The notes under the pieces are model-generated. The model was not told where the DNA came from. It was given only the letters and a program-made list of their open reading frames with translations, and did no database searches. This document shows positions 46,064 through 54,779 of a stretch of DNA of 64,000 nucleotides, piece by piece (the first letter of the stretch is position 1; each line of letters opens with the position of its first letter). The translations under genes and the position numbers were made by a program. The DNA is from Paenibacillus physcomitrellae (GTDB lineage: Bacteria; Bacillota; Bacilli; Paenibacillales; Paenibacillaceae). The stretch is from contig NZ_CP022584.1 in the NCBI RefSeq assembly GCF_002240225.1, positions 2,377,001 to 2,441,000 of the forward strand, read 5' to 3'.

Positions 46064-46582
46064 CTACTTTTTCAAATACCGCTCCTTCAAAATCCCCAGC
46101 GTATGCAGTTCATGTCCGGCAATGATGTAAGCCAGCGCCCGAACAGTGGCAGGATTTCCGTTAACCATCCCTTCCCGTGGCCAGGCCTCCTCGGACAAGC
46201 CGCTGAGCAGCGTCAAGGTTGCGGTCCGCACGGCCGTATACTCCTTGGCGATCTCCTCGAAGGTCCTGCTGACCACAGCCGCGTTCTTCACATACTCGTT
46301 CTCATCAAAGCCGGGCAGCGGCGTTTGATCCCCTCTTGCCACACAAAGCAAACGGTAGCTCATCACCCGCTCTGTATCGATCATGTGGCCCAGCACTTCT
46401 TTAAACGTCCACTTGTCCGGCGCGTAACGGGTTTCGCCCAGTTCCTCCGGGAGCCCGTCGATCCAGTCCCCCACTTCGTTCAGCTTGCCCGCCAGCAAAT
46501 CGGTAATTTCCCCGTCAGGGACTTTAGCTATGTAACCGGCATAATAAGCGGGATATTCCTCCGGCAGAGGTCTGTTAACCAT
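46064..46582 (-). CDS. DinB-superfamily protein
   Basis: 172 residues from the ATG at 46582 (AAAAGGTGG eight bases upstream; the GTG at 46594 is less well placed). The DinB metal histidines are visible: FKEVLGHMIDTERVMSYRLL and YIIAGHELHTLGILKERY. WTFKEVLGHMIDTE is a frequent phrase in this group. Probable metal- or thiol-dependent transferase/hydrolase, role unknown. Not closely similar to the YfiT-type protein at 1013. Confidence 0.82.
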   Translation of the reverse strand: MVNRPLPEEYPAYYAGYIAKVPDGEITDLLAGKLNEVGDWIDGLPEELGETRYAPDKWTFKEVLGHMIDTERVMSYRLLCVARGDQTPLPGFDENEYVKNAAVVSRTFEEIAKEYTAVRTATLTLLSGLSEEAWPREGMVNGNPATVRALAYIIAGHELHTLGILKERYLKK

Positions 46583-46698
46583 ACGATCTACCACCTTTTG
46601 GATTTTTAGATAACGATACTTTTTCTTAACAATACTACAAAAGAGCCTTAAAATCAGCCTCCGATTAGACAGTCCCTATAGACCCCATTGCATCTTTC

Positions 46699-46770
46699 TC
46701 TCCTTTGGCCTTTATCTTTATCTCCTTTGCTCCTTTACGAGCGTTCCTTTATGAGTGGTCCTTTGCGAGC
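46699..46770. repeat. 14-bp degenerate tandem repeats across the end of a membrane-protein gene
   Basis: TCCTTTACGAGCGT (46729), TCCTTTATGAGTGG (46743) and TCCTTTGCGAGCTT (46757) in a row, preceded by shorter TCCTTT copies from 46699. The array includes the stop codon of the 46749-47429 gene. Confidence 0.65.
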
Positions 46771-47429
46771 TTGCTGCTTTGTGAATCCACCTTAAATCCA
46801 TCAATGGTAAAATAACGGTCCCCTTCCCACTCGACCTTGCTTTCCTCTCTATAAGGCCCTGTGTAAAGCTGCTTTGTGCGGACAAATGGGCCATAACGTG
46901 TCCCCAGCTCTCCAACGGTTCCGCCGCCTGCAGCGCCGAAATTAATCATTTTGACCCAAGCAATATGCCTCCCATCAGGCGAATCCACTTCAGCCAAAGT
47001 AAGCTGAGCGACTGTGACTCTAACTATAAGAATGACAAGCAGCAGCAGGGCAGCCGGCAAATGCAGCAGACCCCCGATCACCTTCAGGCTGGTATGCGCT
47101 TTGCCCGCAGCGATCCAGGGAACCAGCACGATCCAAGGGATAAACAGCACCGGATAGCGGATACAACCCAGGATCGAAATCACTTCCAGTCCAACCATCA
47201 GCAAAGCTGCGTTATTTCCCCGTTTGTCTGCCTTCGCATAAATCCGCCAGGCGAGAAAGAGAACCGATACGATATATAAAGTTAGCGCCGCGTGCTGCAG
47301 CATAGGATGGGTCCAATAAATATGATTACAATAACCAGCCGCAAACAGGCCGATGTAACCGATACCTGCATAAGTCAAACCTAAACCTGCATGGCTTAAC
47401 CGGAAACGTTTCAAGCGAAGCTGGAACAT
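46749..47429 (-). CDS. Integral membrane protein of unknown function
   Basis: 226 residues. Four or five membrane segments in the first 140 residues (AGIGYIGLFAAGYC; LTLYIVSVLFLAW; LFIPWIVLVPWIAAG; LPAALLLLVILIVRVTVAQ), then an outside domain of about 75 residues (SPDGRHIAWVKMINFGAAGG). No family recognised. The last residues (KLAKDHS) lie in a tandem-repeat array. Confidence 0.6.
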   Translation of the reverse strand: MFQLRLKRFRLSHAGLGLTYAGIGYIGLFAAGYCNHIYWTHPMLQHAALTLYIVSVLFLAWRIYAKADKRGNNAALLMVGLEVISILGCIRYPVLFIPWIVLVPWIAAGKAHTSLKVIGGLLHLPAALLLLVILIVRVTVAQLTLAEVDSPDGRHIAWVKMINFGAAGGGTVGELGTRYGPFVRTKQLYTGPYREESKVEWEGDRYFTIDGFKVDSQSSKLAKDHS

Positions 47430-47690
47430 AAATCACCCTCCACTCCCAGAAAATGTATCTTCTATATTAAATAACGCAAACGCCCGCATCTGAGTTACAT
47501 TTCCGCTCAAAAAATAACAACAGGCAGCCCTTTGCCTTGTGATGCCCTGCCTAAGAGCTTCACTAATCAGCAGACAAAGCTTTCATTTTCCGGGAAGCCT
47601 TCTTCCATCTTTAATTAAATGTGATACTATTTATTGAGAAACGTATAAAATTGTCCCCTACCTTTTTCAAGGAGCTGAACAAAGCGGCAA

Positions 47691-49289
47691 ATGGGCTCAT
47701 TTATTTCTAATTACATTGTCATCGTATCCCTTGCAGGAATCCTCAACGTGCTGTTGGCATTCCTCGCCTATTTCAGACGTACGGACTTTCAGGGAACCAA
47801 AGCTTTTGTCGCTATAGCCATTACGTCAGCTATCTATATCTTTGGTTACGCCGTCGAGCTTTCGAGCGGCTCTCTGGAGGAAATTCGTTTCTGGACCAAA
47901 ATCGAATATATCGGGCTGCCCTTCATTTCCCCGGCTGACCTCATTTTAGTGCTTTATTTTGTCGGATTGGACAAGCTGCTTAACCGCATAACGCTGCCGC
48001 TGCTCTTCGTCATTCCGGCGATTTCCTGCCTGCTGGCTTTAACTAACGATTATCATCACTTGCTGTATCGGGAGATGTATCTGCATCCAGATGCCCCGTT
48101 CCCAACCGCCGAGATTGTCATGGGCCCTTGGTATATCGTACATGGCAGCTATACGTTTGGCTGCTTATGCGCCGGAGGATGTATCATTTTGGCCAAATGG
48201 AACTCCATGAAACATAATTACAAATGGCAGATGTTGACCCTGCTGGTTGGCATTATCCTGCCTTCTGCTGCTTCTTTGGCGTATCTATTCGGCCTTTCGC
48301 CTTACGGCATGGATCCGGTCCCCGTCGTTATGAGCGTGACCTCAACGCTGTATATCATCGCCATTTGGTCGAGAGGCATGCTGACCGCCGCTCCGATTGC
48401 CCGGGAAAGCCTATTCGGCCATTTAAGCGACGGCGTGCTGGTGCTTGATTTGTTTGAGCGGCTGGTCGATTACAATCCGGCAGCAGAACAGTTGATTCAT
48501 GGGCTGAACGCTTCCTGTATAGGGAAACCTCTGGCTCCCCTCCTTGAGAAGAGCAGCCCTGAAACTTTGAACTTTATTCTGAACACTGATGCGTCTGCCA
48601 CTGCAGAAAATCAAGTCGAGTGGAAGGTTGGAGAGAAAACGTACCACTACCTGCTTCGCTGCACCCCGCTTAGGAATAACGGCGGCCGCTTTATCGGCAG
48701 AATCGTCAAGCTGACGGATGTGACGGAGCAAACGCTGCTACAGAGAAAACTTCATCTTATGGCGACCAAGGACAGTTTAACGGAGATCTACAACCGAGGT
48801 TACTGGATGGACAAGGCCCGCCAGGCATTAGCTTCCTGCAAGGAGTCCGGCGAACCGCTGGCCGTCATCCTGCTGGATGTTGATCATTTCAAGAGCATCA
48901 ACGACCGTTACGGTCATGATACAGGCGACGAAGCACTCCGGCACATCGTTGCCATCTGCAGCTCTTTGGTTACCGAAGAGAAACCCTTCGGGCGGTATGG
49001 CGGGGAAGAATTTGTGATTTGTCTGCCCGGCACAAATCTCGATCAGGCCGGACAGGTGGCCGAAGCGATTCGCGAATGCATCGCAGCCAGTCCGTTTGTA
49101 GCAGCTTCGCAGCAGGTTCAGATTACCGCCAGCTTTGGCGTCGCGGACCATCATTACGGTGATACGCTGGAGGAAATGCTCGGCGCGGCCGACAAAGCCC
49201 TCTACCGGTCCAAAAATGGCGGCCGGAATCAAGTCTATCTTGCTCGGTCTAAGATACCCGTCAATAAAGAGACTTCTTCAAACCATTGA
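47691..49289 (+). CDS. Diguanylate cyclase with 7TM sensor, PAS and GGDEF domains
   Basis: 532 residues. Residues 1-215 carry seven membrane segments of the histidine-kinase-N-terminal 7TM type, about 230-345 is a PAS domain (DGVLVLDLFERLVDYNPAAE), about 350-520 is GGDEF. The active-site motif is RYGGEEFVICLPG and the GTP-binding Asp motif is ILLDVDHFKSINDRYGHDTG, so it should make cyclic di-GMP. An I-site RxxD is not obvious. AAGGAG lies rather far (14 bases) from the ATG at 47691. Single gene with its own terminator. Confidence 0.92.
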   Translation: MGSFISNYIVIVSLAGILNVLLAFLAYFRRTDFQGTKAFVAIAITSAIYIFGYAVELSSGSLEEIRFWTKIEYIGLPFISPADLILVLYFVGLDKLLNRITLPLLFVIPAISCLLALTNDYHHLLYREMYLHPDAPFPTAEIVMGPWYIVHGSYTFGCLCAGGCIILAKWNSMKHNYKWQMLTLLVGIILPSAASLAYLFGLSPYGMDPVPVVMSVTSTLYIIAIWSRGMLTAAPIARESLFGHLSDGVLVLDLFERLVDYNPAAEQLIHGLNASCIGKPLAPLLEKSSPETLNFILNTDASATAENQVEWKVGEKTYHYLLRCTPLRNNGGRFIGRIVKLTDVTEQTLLQRKLHLMATKDSLTEIYNRGYWMDKARQALASCKESGEPLAVILLDVDHFKSINDRYGHDTGDEALRHIVAICSSLVTEEKPFGRYGGEEFVICLPGTNLDQAGQVAEAIRECIAASPFVAASQQVQITASFGVADHHYGDTLEEMLGAADKALYRSKNGGRNQVYLARSKIPVNKETSSNH

Positions 49290-49330
49290 ACCCATATCCG
49301 TGCCTTACATAACGGATGTGGGTTTTTTCT
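49289..49330 (+). terminator. Intrinsic terminator of the diguanylate cyclase gene
   Basis: AACCCATATCCGT (49289-49301) pairs with ACGGATGTGGGTT (49311-49323), then TTTTTC. Confidence 0.9.
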
Positions 49331-49363
49331 TGCGGTCTTTGGAGTCCTTCTCCTTGTAAGGAA

Positions 49364-49393
49364 GAATAAGGAATTGAAGCCCGGGGAATAATA
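49364..49393 (+). promoter_or_regulatory. Candidate sigma-G promoter of the germination operon
   Basis: GAATA (49364-49368), an 18-base spacer and AATAATA (49387-49393) match the forespore sigma-G pattern (GNATR, N18, CATNNTA) except for the first base of the -10. It is 30 bases upstream of the gerA start. Confidence 0.45.
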
Positions 49394-49422
49394 CACCAAC
49401 ATCCCATGAAGGAGGATTAACG

Positions 49423-51015
49423 ATGAGTACATCAAGACCGGGAATCGCCAGTCAATCGAACAATTCCGGACCTGATAGCGTTCCCTCTTCACGTCCGTTT
49501 ACAGACTCTCTGGAAGATAACCTGAATGAGCTTCTGGACCGTTTAGGAGAAAGCGCGGACGTTGTTGTGAGAAAGCTGGATTCTGAGGATGTCCTTCCTA
49601 TCGCTTTGGTTTATATTGACGGACTTATAAACGTAGATATTATCAACCAATCCATTCTTCAGCCTCTGACGAATACGCTCCTTCAATATAAGGGAAAGGA
49701 ATCAAAGGAAAGCGCTGCCGAACACCTGAGGGCAAAGCTGCTTCCCATTACCCAATTCCAGGAATGCAAAACCTTCGAAAGCGCATTCTCCATGCTCTTC
49801 GAAGGCCATACCCTCGTTTTTATCGACGGGAATAAAGTAGCGCTCTCCATGGATACCACCGGTTGGCAGATGCGCAGCATCAACGAACCCACTTCACAGG
49901 CGGTTGTACGCGGCCCTAAGGAAGGGTTTACCGAAAACCTCCGGACCGGAACTTCCTTGCTGCGCAGAAAAATCAAGTCCCCCGACCTGTGGATTGAGGA
50001 ATACAAGATCGGGGCACGTACCCAAACGAATATCGCGTTGGTTTATATGAAGGGAATAACCGACGATCAGATCCTGAAAGAAGTCCGGAGCCGGCTTAAC
50101 GGGATACAAACAGACGCTATTCTTGAAAGCAATTATATCGAGGAATTTATCCAGGACGGAAAATGGACTCCGTTTCCGACCATACAAAACTCCGAACGTC
50201 CGGATGCCGTAGCAGCAGGCATCCTCGAGGGTCAAGTCGCCCTCCTGATTGACGGGACACCCTTTGCGTTGCTAACTCCGGCTACCTTTTTCAGTTTTTT
50301 TCAGTCCAGCGAAGATTATTATCAGCGGTACGATGTTGCTTCATTTTTACGACTTATCCGGGTAGTCTCCTTTTTTGTTTCCATGACGCTGCCGGCTTTA
50401 TATATAGCCATCACCACCTTTCATCAGGAAATGGTGCCGACGCCCCTGCTGGTGAGCCTCGCCGCGCAAAGGGAAGGGGTTCCTTTTCCCGCTCTGGTGG
50501 AAGCCCTGGTCATGGAATTGACGTTTGACGTGCTGAGGGAAGCCGGCGTCCGGATGCCTAGAGCCATAGGACCGGCCGTTTCCATCGTAGGCGCGCTTGT
50601 GCTGGGGCAAGCAGCCGTACAGGCCGGCCTGGTATCGGCGGCCATGGTTATCGTCGTATCCTTCACGGCCATATGCAATTTTGTGATTCCTTCCCAGGTA
50701 ATCTCCAATGCGCTAAGGCTTATCCGTTTTGTCATGATGATAGCGGCCAGCGTCCTGGGATTATTCGGGATTACTTCATTCCTGATGTTTCTGATGATCC
50801 ATATGGCGGGGCTTAGCTCGGTCGGCGTTCCTTATCTGTCGCCGGTTGCACCTATGACCCCCCGTTATTTGAAAGATGTATTCGTCAGGGCTCCTCATTC
50901 CCTGCTTAAGATACGCCCCAAACTTGCGGCCAAGCAGGAAGCCTACAGACAAGCCCAGATGTCTAAAGAAAATTTGGAGCATGACTCATCCAACAAAGGA
51001 GGCCAATCCCCATGA
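49423..51015 (+). CDS. gerAA: Spore germinant receptor subunit A (GerABKA family)
   Basis: 530 residues. N-terminal hydrophilic domain (ADVVVRKLDSEDVLPIALVY), central GerA signature (FLRLIRVVSFFVSMTLPALY; LLVSLAAQREGVPFPALVEA), then several membrane segments and a short cytoplasmic tail. GerA-type A subunits sit in the spore inner membrane and respond to amino acids or sugars. AAGGAGG before the ATG. First gene of the ger operon; overlaps the B gene by ATGA. Confidence 0.94.
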   Translation: MSTSRPGIASQSNNSGPDSVPSSRPFTDSLEDNLNELLDRLGESADVVVRKLDSEDVLPIALVYIDGLINVDIINQSILQPLTNTLLQYKGKESKESAAEHLRAKLLPITQFQECKTFESAFSMLFEGHTLVFIDGNKVALSMDTTGWQMRSINEPTSQAVVRGPKEGFTENLRTGTSLLRRKIKSPDLWIEEYKIGARTQTNIALVYMKGITDDQILKEVRSRLNGIQTDAILESNYIEEFIQDGKWTPFPTIQNSERPDAVAAGILEGQVALLIDGTPFALLTPATFFSFFQSSEDYYQRYDVASFLRLIRVVSFFVSMTLPALYIAITTFHQEMVPTPLLVSLAAQREGVPFPALVEALVMELTFDVLREAGVRMPRAIGPAVSIVGALVLGQAAVQAGLVSAAMVIVVSFTAICNFVIPSQVISNALRLIRFVMMIAASVLGLFGITSFLMFLMIHMAGLSSVGVPYLSPVAPMTPRYLKDVFVRAPHSLLKIRPKLAAKQEAYRQAQMSKENLEHDSSNKGGQSP

Positions 51016-52124
51016 AACAGAAAATAGGAACCCTGCAGGCATCCTTCTTGATTGTGAATGCCATTGTGCCTACAGCTATCGTGGTTTTGCCTTCGATTAT
51101 CAGCACCAGACTGGAGCAGGAAGGACCCTTCAGCATCGTCATATCGGCCGGCTTGGGGATCCTCATAGTTTTGCTTGTCGCCGATTTAATCAAAAAGAGC
51201 AACGGGACTCCTTACATAGAATGGATAAGCAAAGTAAGCTCTCCGTTTGTTGCAACTTTCATGGGGGCTTTGATTCTAGGGCATTTTATAGAGGAAACCG
51301 CCATAGTTCTGCGCCAAAGCATCAACTTTATTAGTGAAAACGTACTTTTAAAAACGCCTTTTGCCGTTATTCTGTTGGTTATGATGATCGTGAGCATTTA
51401 TATAACCAGCCAAGGTATAGAAGTCATGGCCCGCGTGAGTTCCATCCTGGTACTGCTGTACATCCTACCTATTCCAATTTATATGTCCGGCGTCGCTGAT
51501 TTCAATCAATTCAGCCGGCTTTTGCCGATCTTTGAGCATTCACCAAACGATTTTATTCTGGGTAGTTTAGGACCCGCCAATTGGGTTTCGGAAGTGTCAT
51601 TTCTGCTCTATATCGCTCCGTATCTCAAATCGCCGGAACGTTCCAGATCTATTGGCTTTCTGAGCTTATCTTTCACCTGTATCATCATATTGATTATTTA
51701 CGTTCCTACTCTGCTGGCCTTTGGCCCGGAATATATAAAAGTATTAAATTATCCGGGATATACCTATTCCAGGCTTGTCCACTTAGGACATGCCTTCGAA
51801 AATCTGAACATTTTGTTTGTTTCCTACTGGTTACTTGTCAGCTACATAAAATTGTCCTTTTTCCTGTTTGTGACGTTGGAATGTTTTAAGCAAACCTTAC
51901 GGATCAAAGAAAACCAGCTCTTTTATTTGCTGGCTTTAGCTTTGATCATTTCGCTCGAGTCCTACTATACCTGGGACACCCCGGATCATTTGTACAAAAA
52001 CAATTTGGAGAATCAATTTCCCGGATTCATGTTGGTTAACTTCATATTTCCACTAATTATTTATGCCATGAGTAATATCCGTCAGTGGAAAACTCGTCGA
52101 AAGGGGTTCAGCAGCCGTGAATAA
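51012..52124 (+). CDS. gerAB: Spore germinant receptor subunit B (GerAB permease family)
   Basis: 370 residues with about ten membrane segments of the amino acid-polyamine-organocation fold; GTLQASFLIVNAIVPTAIVV at the start and DFNQFSRLLPIFEHSPNDFI are typical. B subunits bind the germinant. Overlaps subunits A and C (by 4 and 8 bp). Confidence 0.93.
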   Translation: MKQKIGTLQASFLIVNAIVPTAIVVLPSIISTRLEQEGPFSIVISAGLGILIVLLVADLIKKSNGTPYIEWISKVSSPFVATFMGALILGHFIEETAIVLRQSINFISENVLLKTPFAVILLVMMIVSIYITSQGIEVMARVSSILVLLYILPIPIYMSGVADFNQFSRLLPIFEHSPNDFILGSLGPANWVSEVSFLLYIAPYLKSPERSRSIGFLSLSFTCIIILIIYVPTLLAFGPEYIKVLNYPGYTYSRLVHLGHAFENLNILFVSYWLLVSYIKLSFFLFVTLECFKQTLRIKENQLFYLLALALIISLESYYTWDTPDHLYKNNLENQFPGFMLVNFIFPLIIYAMSNIRQWKTRRKGFSSRE

Positions 52125-53355
52125 GCTTTATTTATTGGGCTCCAAAAAATGGCATACGGCTCTATGCATTTCTTTGACGGCAGTCCTTTTAGGGGGCTGC
52201 TGGGATAACAGGGAGCTGAACGAAATCGGAATCTCCTCGGGTACCGCCTTTGATTGGATCGATAACCGCTGGACGATTACTTATCAGGTCATCAATCCCC
52301 TGTCCTCATCAGGCACGATGGGCAGCGGAGGCGAATCCAATACGCCTCCTTTTCTGACCTTCACCGAACAAGGAACGTCCATTATGGAAGCTATATCGCG
52401 CAGCAGTATGACCAGCACCCGCCAACTCTTTTTCGCCCATTCCCGGATGACCGTCTTCAGCGAAAACATGGCTCGAAAAGGCATCACGGAAGTGCTGGAT
52501 TTGTTTCTGCGCAAACCGGATGCCCGCGAAACGGTCAATGTCTTTATAAGCCGGCGAAAAGGCAGAGATATTCTGGACCAATTGATGCAATCATCCAAAA
52601 ACCAAGGGGCGGGCGTACAATTAATGATGCAGCAGGAAGCCAACCTAAGCTCCTACTACCCGGGAATCAGAATGTTTGAACTAGCCGTCAATCTGGCCTC
52701 TGAGTCCCACTGCGCAACCATTCCGGAGATTAAGCTTAGCGGTCAAGAAGTCATGGATACGACGCAGGAAACTGCAATTACCGATCTCCCCAGCCGCCTT
52801 GAGCTGGGAAGACTTGGCGTGCTGAAAAAGGACAAGCTGGTCGGCTGGTTATCGATCAGGGAAGCCTTCGGGTTGACCTTTCTTACTGATCAGATTAAAA
52901 CGGCCAGTATCTCTATCGCTTCCGAGCCAAATAAAGAAAACGTAAAAGACTCCTCGTTTTCCCTGCTGCACTCCAAAACGAAAGTCAAACCTAAATGGGA
53001 AAACGATCATTTCGTCATGGATGTCCATATCCGCGGCGGCGGCATGCTGCTTCAGTTGTCAGGAGATGTGGATTTAAACAAGCCCGGAGAAATTAATCGG
53101 CTTGAGCAGAACATCAATAAGCAGGTGCTCTCCTATATTCAGGACTCCTGGAACGCCCTGCAAAAAATCAATGCCGACGCCACCGGCTTCGCTACCCTTG
53201 TCCACCGGAAATATCCGCGCAGGTGGAAACAAATCAAAGCGTCCGGAAGCTGGGATAAAGAGTTCAGGGCGATTGAAATTCGGCCCCATGTTTCCATAAA
53301 AATCGAACGTTTTGGACTAGGCAGTAAATCCTACAAAAATATCGAAAAAGAATAA
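52117..53355 (+). CDS. gerAC: Spore germinant receptor subunit C, Ger(x)C lipoprotein
   Basis: 412 residues with a lipoprotein signal (SLTAVLLGGCWDNRELNEIG; Cys near 28), the invariant CWDxRELN opening of Ger(x)C, then the three-domain C fold (FFAHSRMTVFSENMARKGIT). GTG start at 52117 inside the end of gerAB. It anchors to the inner-membrane face and is needed for receptor function. Confidence 0.93.
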   Translation: MNKLYLLGSKKWHTALCISLTAVLLGGCWDNRELNEIGISSGTAFDWIDNRWTITYQVINPLSSSGTMGSGGESNTPPFLTFTEQGTSIMEAISRSSMTSTRQLFFAHSRMTVFSENMARKGITEVLDLFLRKPDARETVNVFISRRKGRDILDQLMQSSKNQGAGVQLMMQQEANLSSYYPGIRMFELAVNLASESHCATIPEIKLSGQEVMDTTQETAITDLPSRLELGRLGVLKKDKLVGWLSIREAFGLTFLTDQIKTASISIASEPNKENVKDSSFSLLHSKTKVKPKWENDHFVMDVHIRGGGMLLQLSGDVDLNKPGEINRLEQNINKQVLSYIQDSWNALQKINADATGFATLVHRKYPRRWKQIKASGSWDKEFRAIEIRPHVSIKIERFGLGSKSYKNIEKE

Positions 53356-53374
53356 AGAGAAGGACAGAAATTTC

Positions 53375-53611
53375 ATGATCAATGAAATTTTGCTGATTAT
53401 AGCCTATGTGGCCGCATATATCGCAGGCTACCGACAATTAAAAGGAAAAAAGCAGGTTTATAAAAAAATAGTACTCGCTTTCCTTTTTATTTGGAGCGCC
53501 GTTGAATGGATTTTGGGGAGCAACGGGAAGTGGTATCCGAGCCTTGCTTTCGTATACTTTTATTTTTATAAACCTGTGGGTCAAGCCATCGTCCATTGGT
53601 TAGGAGGTTAA
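53375..53611 (+). CDS. Small membrane protein of the germination operon (D-type subunit candidate)
   Basis: 78 residues, about three short hydrophobic stretches (EILLIIAYVAAYIAGY; IVLAFLFIWSAVEWIL; LAFVYFYFYKPVGQAIVHWL). GAAGGA precedes the ATG. Lies between gerAC and a second B-type gene. Some germinant receptor operons encode small two-helix D subunits that modulate the receptor; length and position fit, sequence alone does not prove it. Confidence 0.65.
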   Translation: MINEILLIIAYVAAYIAGYRQLKGKKQVYKKIVLAFLFIWSAVEWILGSNGKWYPSLAFVYFYFYKPVGQAIVHWLGG

Positions 53612-53615
53612 GCTA

Positions 53616-54734
53616 ATGAAGCCCCAAAAAGAGCAAATCACTTCTCTGCAAATCACTTTCATGGTCACCTTATTCGAGATTGGCAGCGCTCCATTATTTC
53701 TGCTTGGCTCGCATGCAGGGCAGGATGCTTGGATGGCTACGGCGGTTGGTTCCCTTGCGGGATTACCGCTTCTCTTCCTGTTCTTCTGGATTCAAAGCAA
53801 GGCCGCCGATCGCGATTGGATAGGCCTGCTGCGCAGCGGATTTGGGCCTTATATAGGCTCCATTCTCGGCGGTACCTATTCCTTTTATTTTGCCTATCAA
53901 TCCATGCGAAATGTCCGCGACTTGGGGGAATTAACCAAGCTCATCTTATTACCGGCTACCCCCATGTTTATGACCATGTTGATTTTTGTTATGACCGGCG
54001 GCTATGCAGTTTGGAAAGGGATCCATGTCGTCTTCAGACTGCCTGAAATGCTGCTTCCGATTGTTTTGTTTTTGTATGCCATGGTCATCGCAGTTTTCTT
54101 TTTTTTGAAAGTTATGGATTTTAACCGTCTCGCTCCTGTTATGGAGAACGGATTTTGGCCGATTGTTCAGGTAGCCGTGCCCAATCTCGTGTCCTTCCCG
54201 TTCGGTCAGACTCTGGTTTTTCTGATGTTCTGGTCCTTTTGGGAGAATAAAGGCATCCCGGTCAAACAGACCTTGATCGGTTACCTGATCGTCAGCTTAT
54301 TCCTGATCTTTGTTAATTCCGTAATTGTGGCCGTTTTAAGCGCCCCTATCGCTTCTGCCAGCGAGTTTCCCATGCTCAAGGCGGTGCATTCCCTTTCCAG
54401 TCTCCGTTTCGTAGAGCGGCTTGAAATCTTGCTGAGCATTTTGCTGTATGTCGGACTGTATATGAAAATGACCGTCTTTTTCCTGTGCGCTGCTAGGGCC
54501 ATGGCCTTTATCACAAAAAAAACGGCCAGGTTCTGGACGATCCCGGCCGGTGTGGTCATTTTCGGAGCTTCTTTTATTGAACAGGGATACGCCCAGCATT
54601 TTGCCATCGGGCTTGGTCCCAGCCTGAAAGTGGATGTGGTCTTCCAGGTCGTCGTTCCCATGATCCTGATCTGCTTGCTGCTTCTCAAAGGACGCAAGAA
54701 CCGCCGCGCGGCCTCTGGCGGAACAAACAAATAA
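53616..54734 (+). CDS. Second GerAB-type permease of the germination operon
   Basis: 372 residues with about ten membrane segments. ITSLQITFMVTLFEIGSAPL is the GerAB start, and MRNVRDLGELTKLILLPATP is a typical GerAB helix 3 region. Clearly different from the first B subunit in this operon, so not a recent duplicate. TTAGGAGG eight bases upstream. It may form an alternative receptor with the same A and C subunits. Confidence 0.9.
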   Translation: MKPQKEQITSLQITFMVTLFEIGSAPLFLLGSHAGQDAWMATAVGSLAGLPLLFLFFWIQSKAADRDWIGLLRSGFGPYIGSILGGTYSFYFAYQSMRNVRDLGELTKLILLPATPMFMTMLIFVMTGGYAVWKGIHVVFRLPEMLLPIVLFLYAMVIAVFFFLKVMDFNRLAPVMENGFWPIVQVAVPNLVSFPFGQTLVFLMFWSFWENKGIPVKQTLIGYLIVSLFLIFVNSVIVAVLSAPIASASEFPMLKAVHSLSSLRFVERLEILLSILLYVGLYMKMTVFFLCAARAMAFITKKTARFWTIPAGVVIFGASFIEQGYAQHFAIGLGPSLKVDVVFQVVVPMILICLLLLKGRKNRRAASGGTNK

Positions 54735-54779
54735 GCGCTGCTGTTTTCCAGAAAAGTCCGCCCCTTTATATCTGCATCT

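Noticed and set aside
47500-47560. Terminator-like hairpin (AGGCAG/CTGCCT with T run on the minus strand) between the membrane protein and the diguanylate cyclase
   Set aside because: No minus-strand gene lies upstream that it could terminate; kept only as a weak hairpin.
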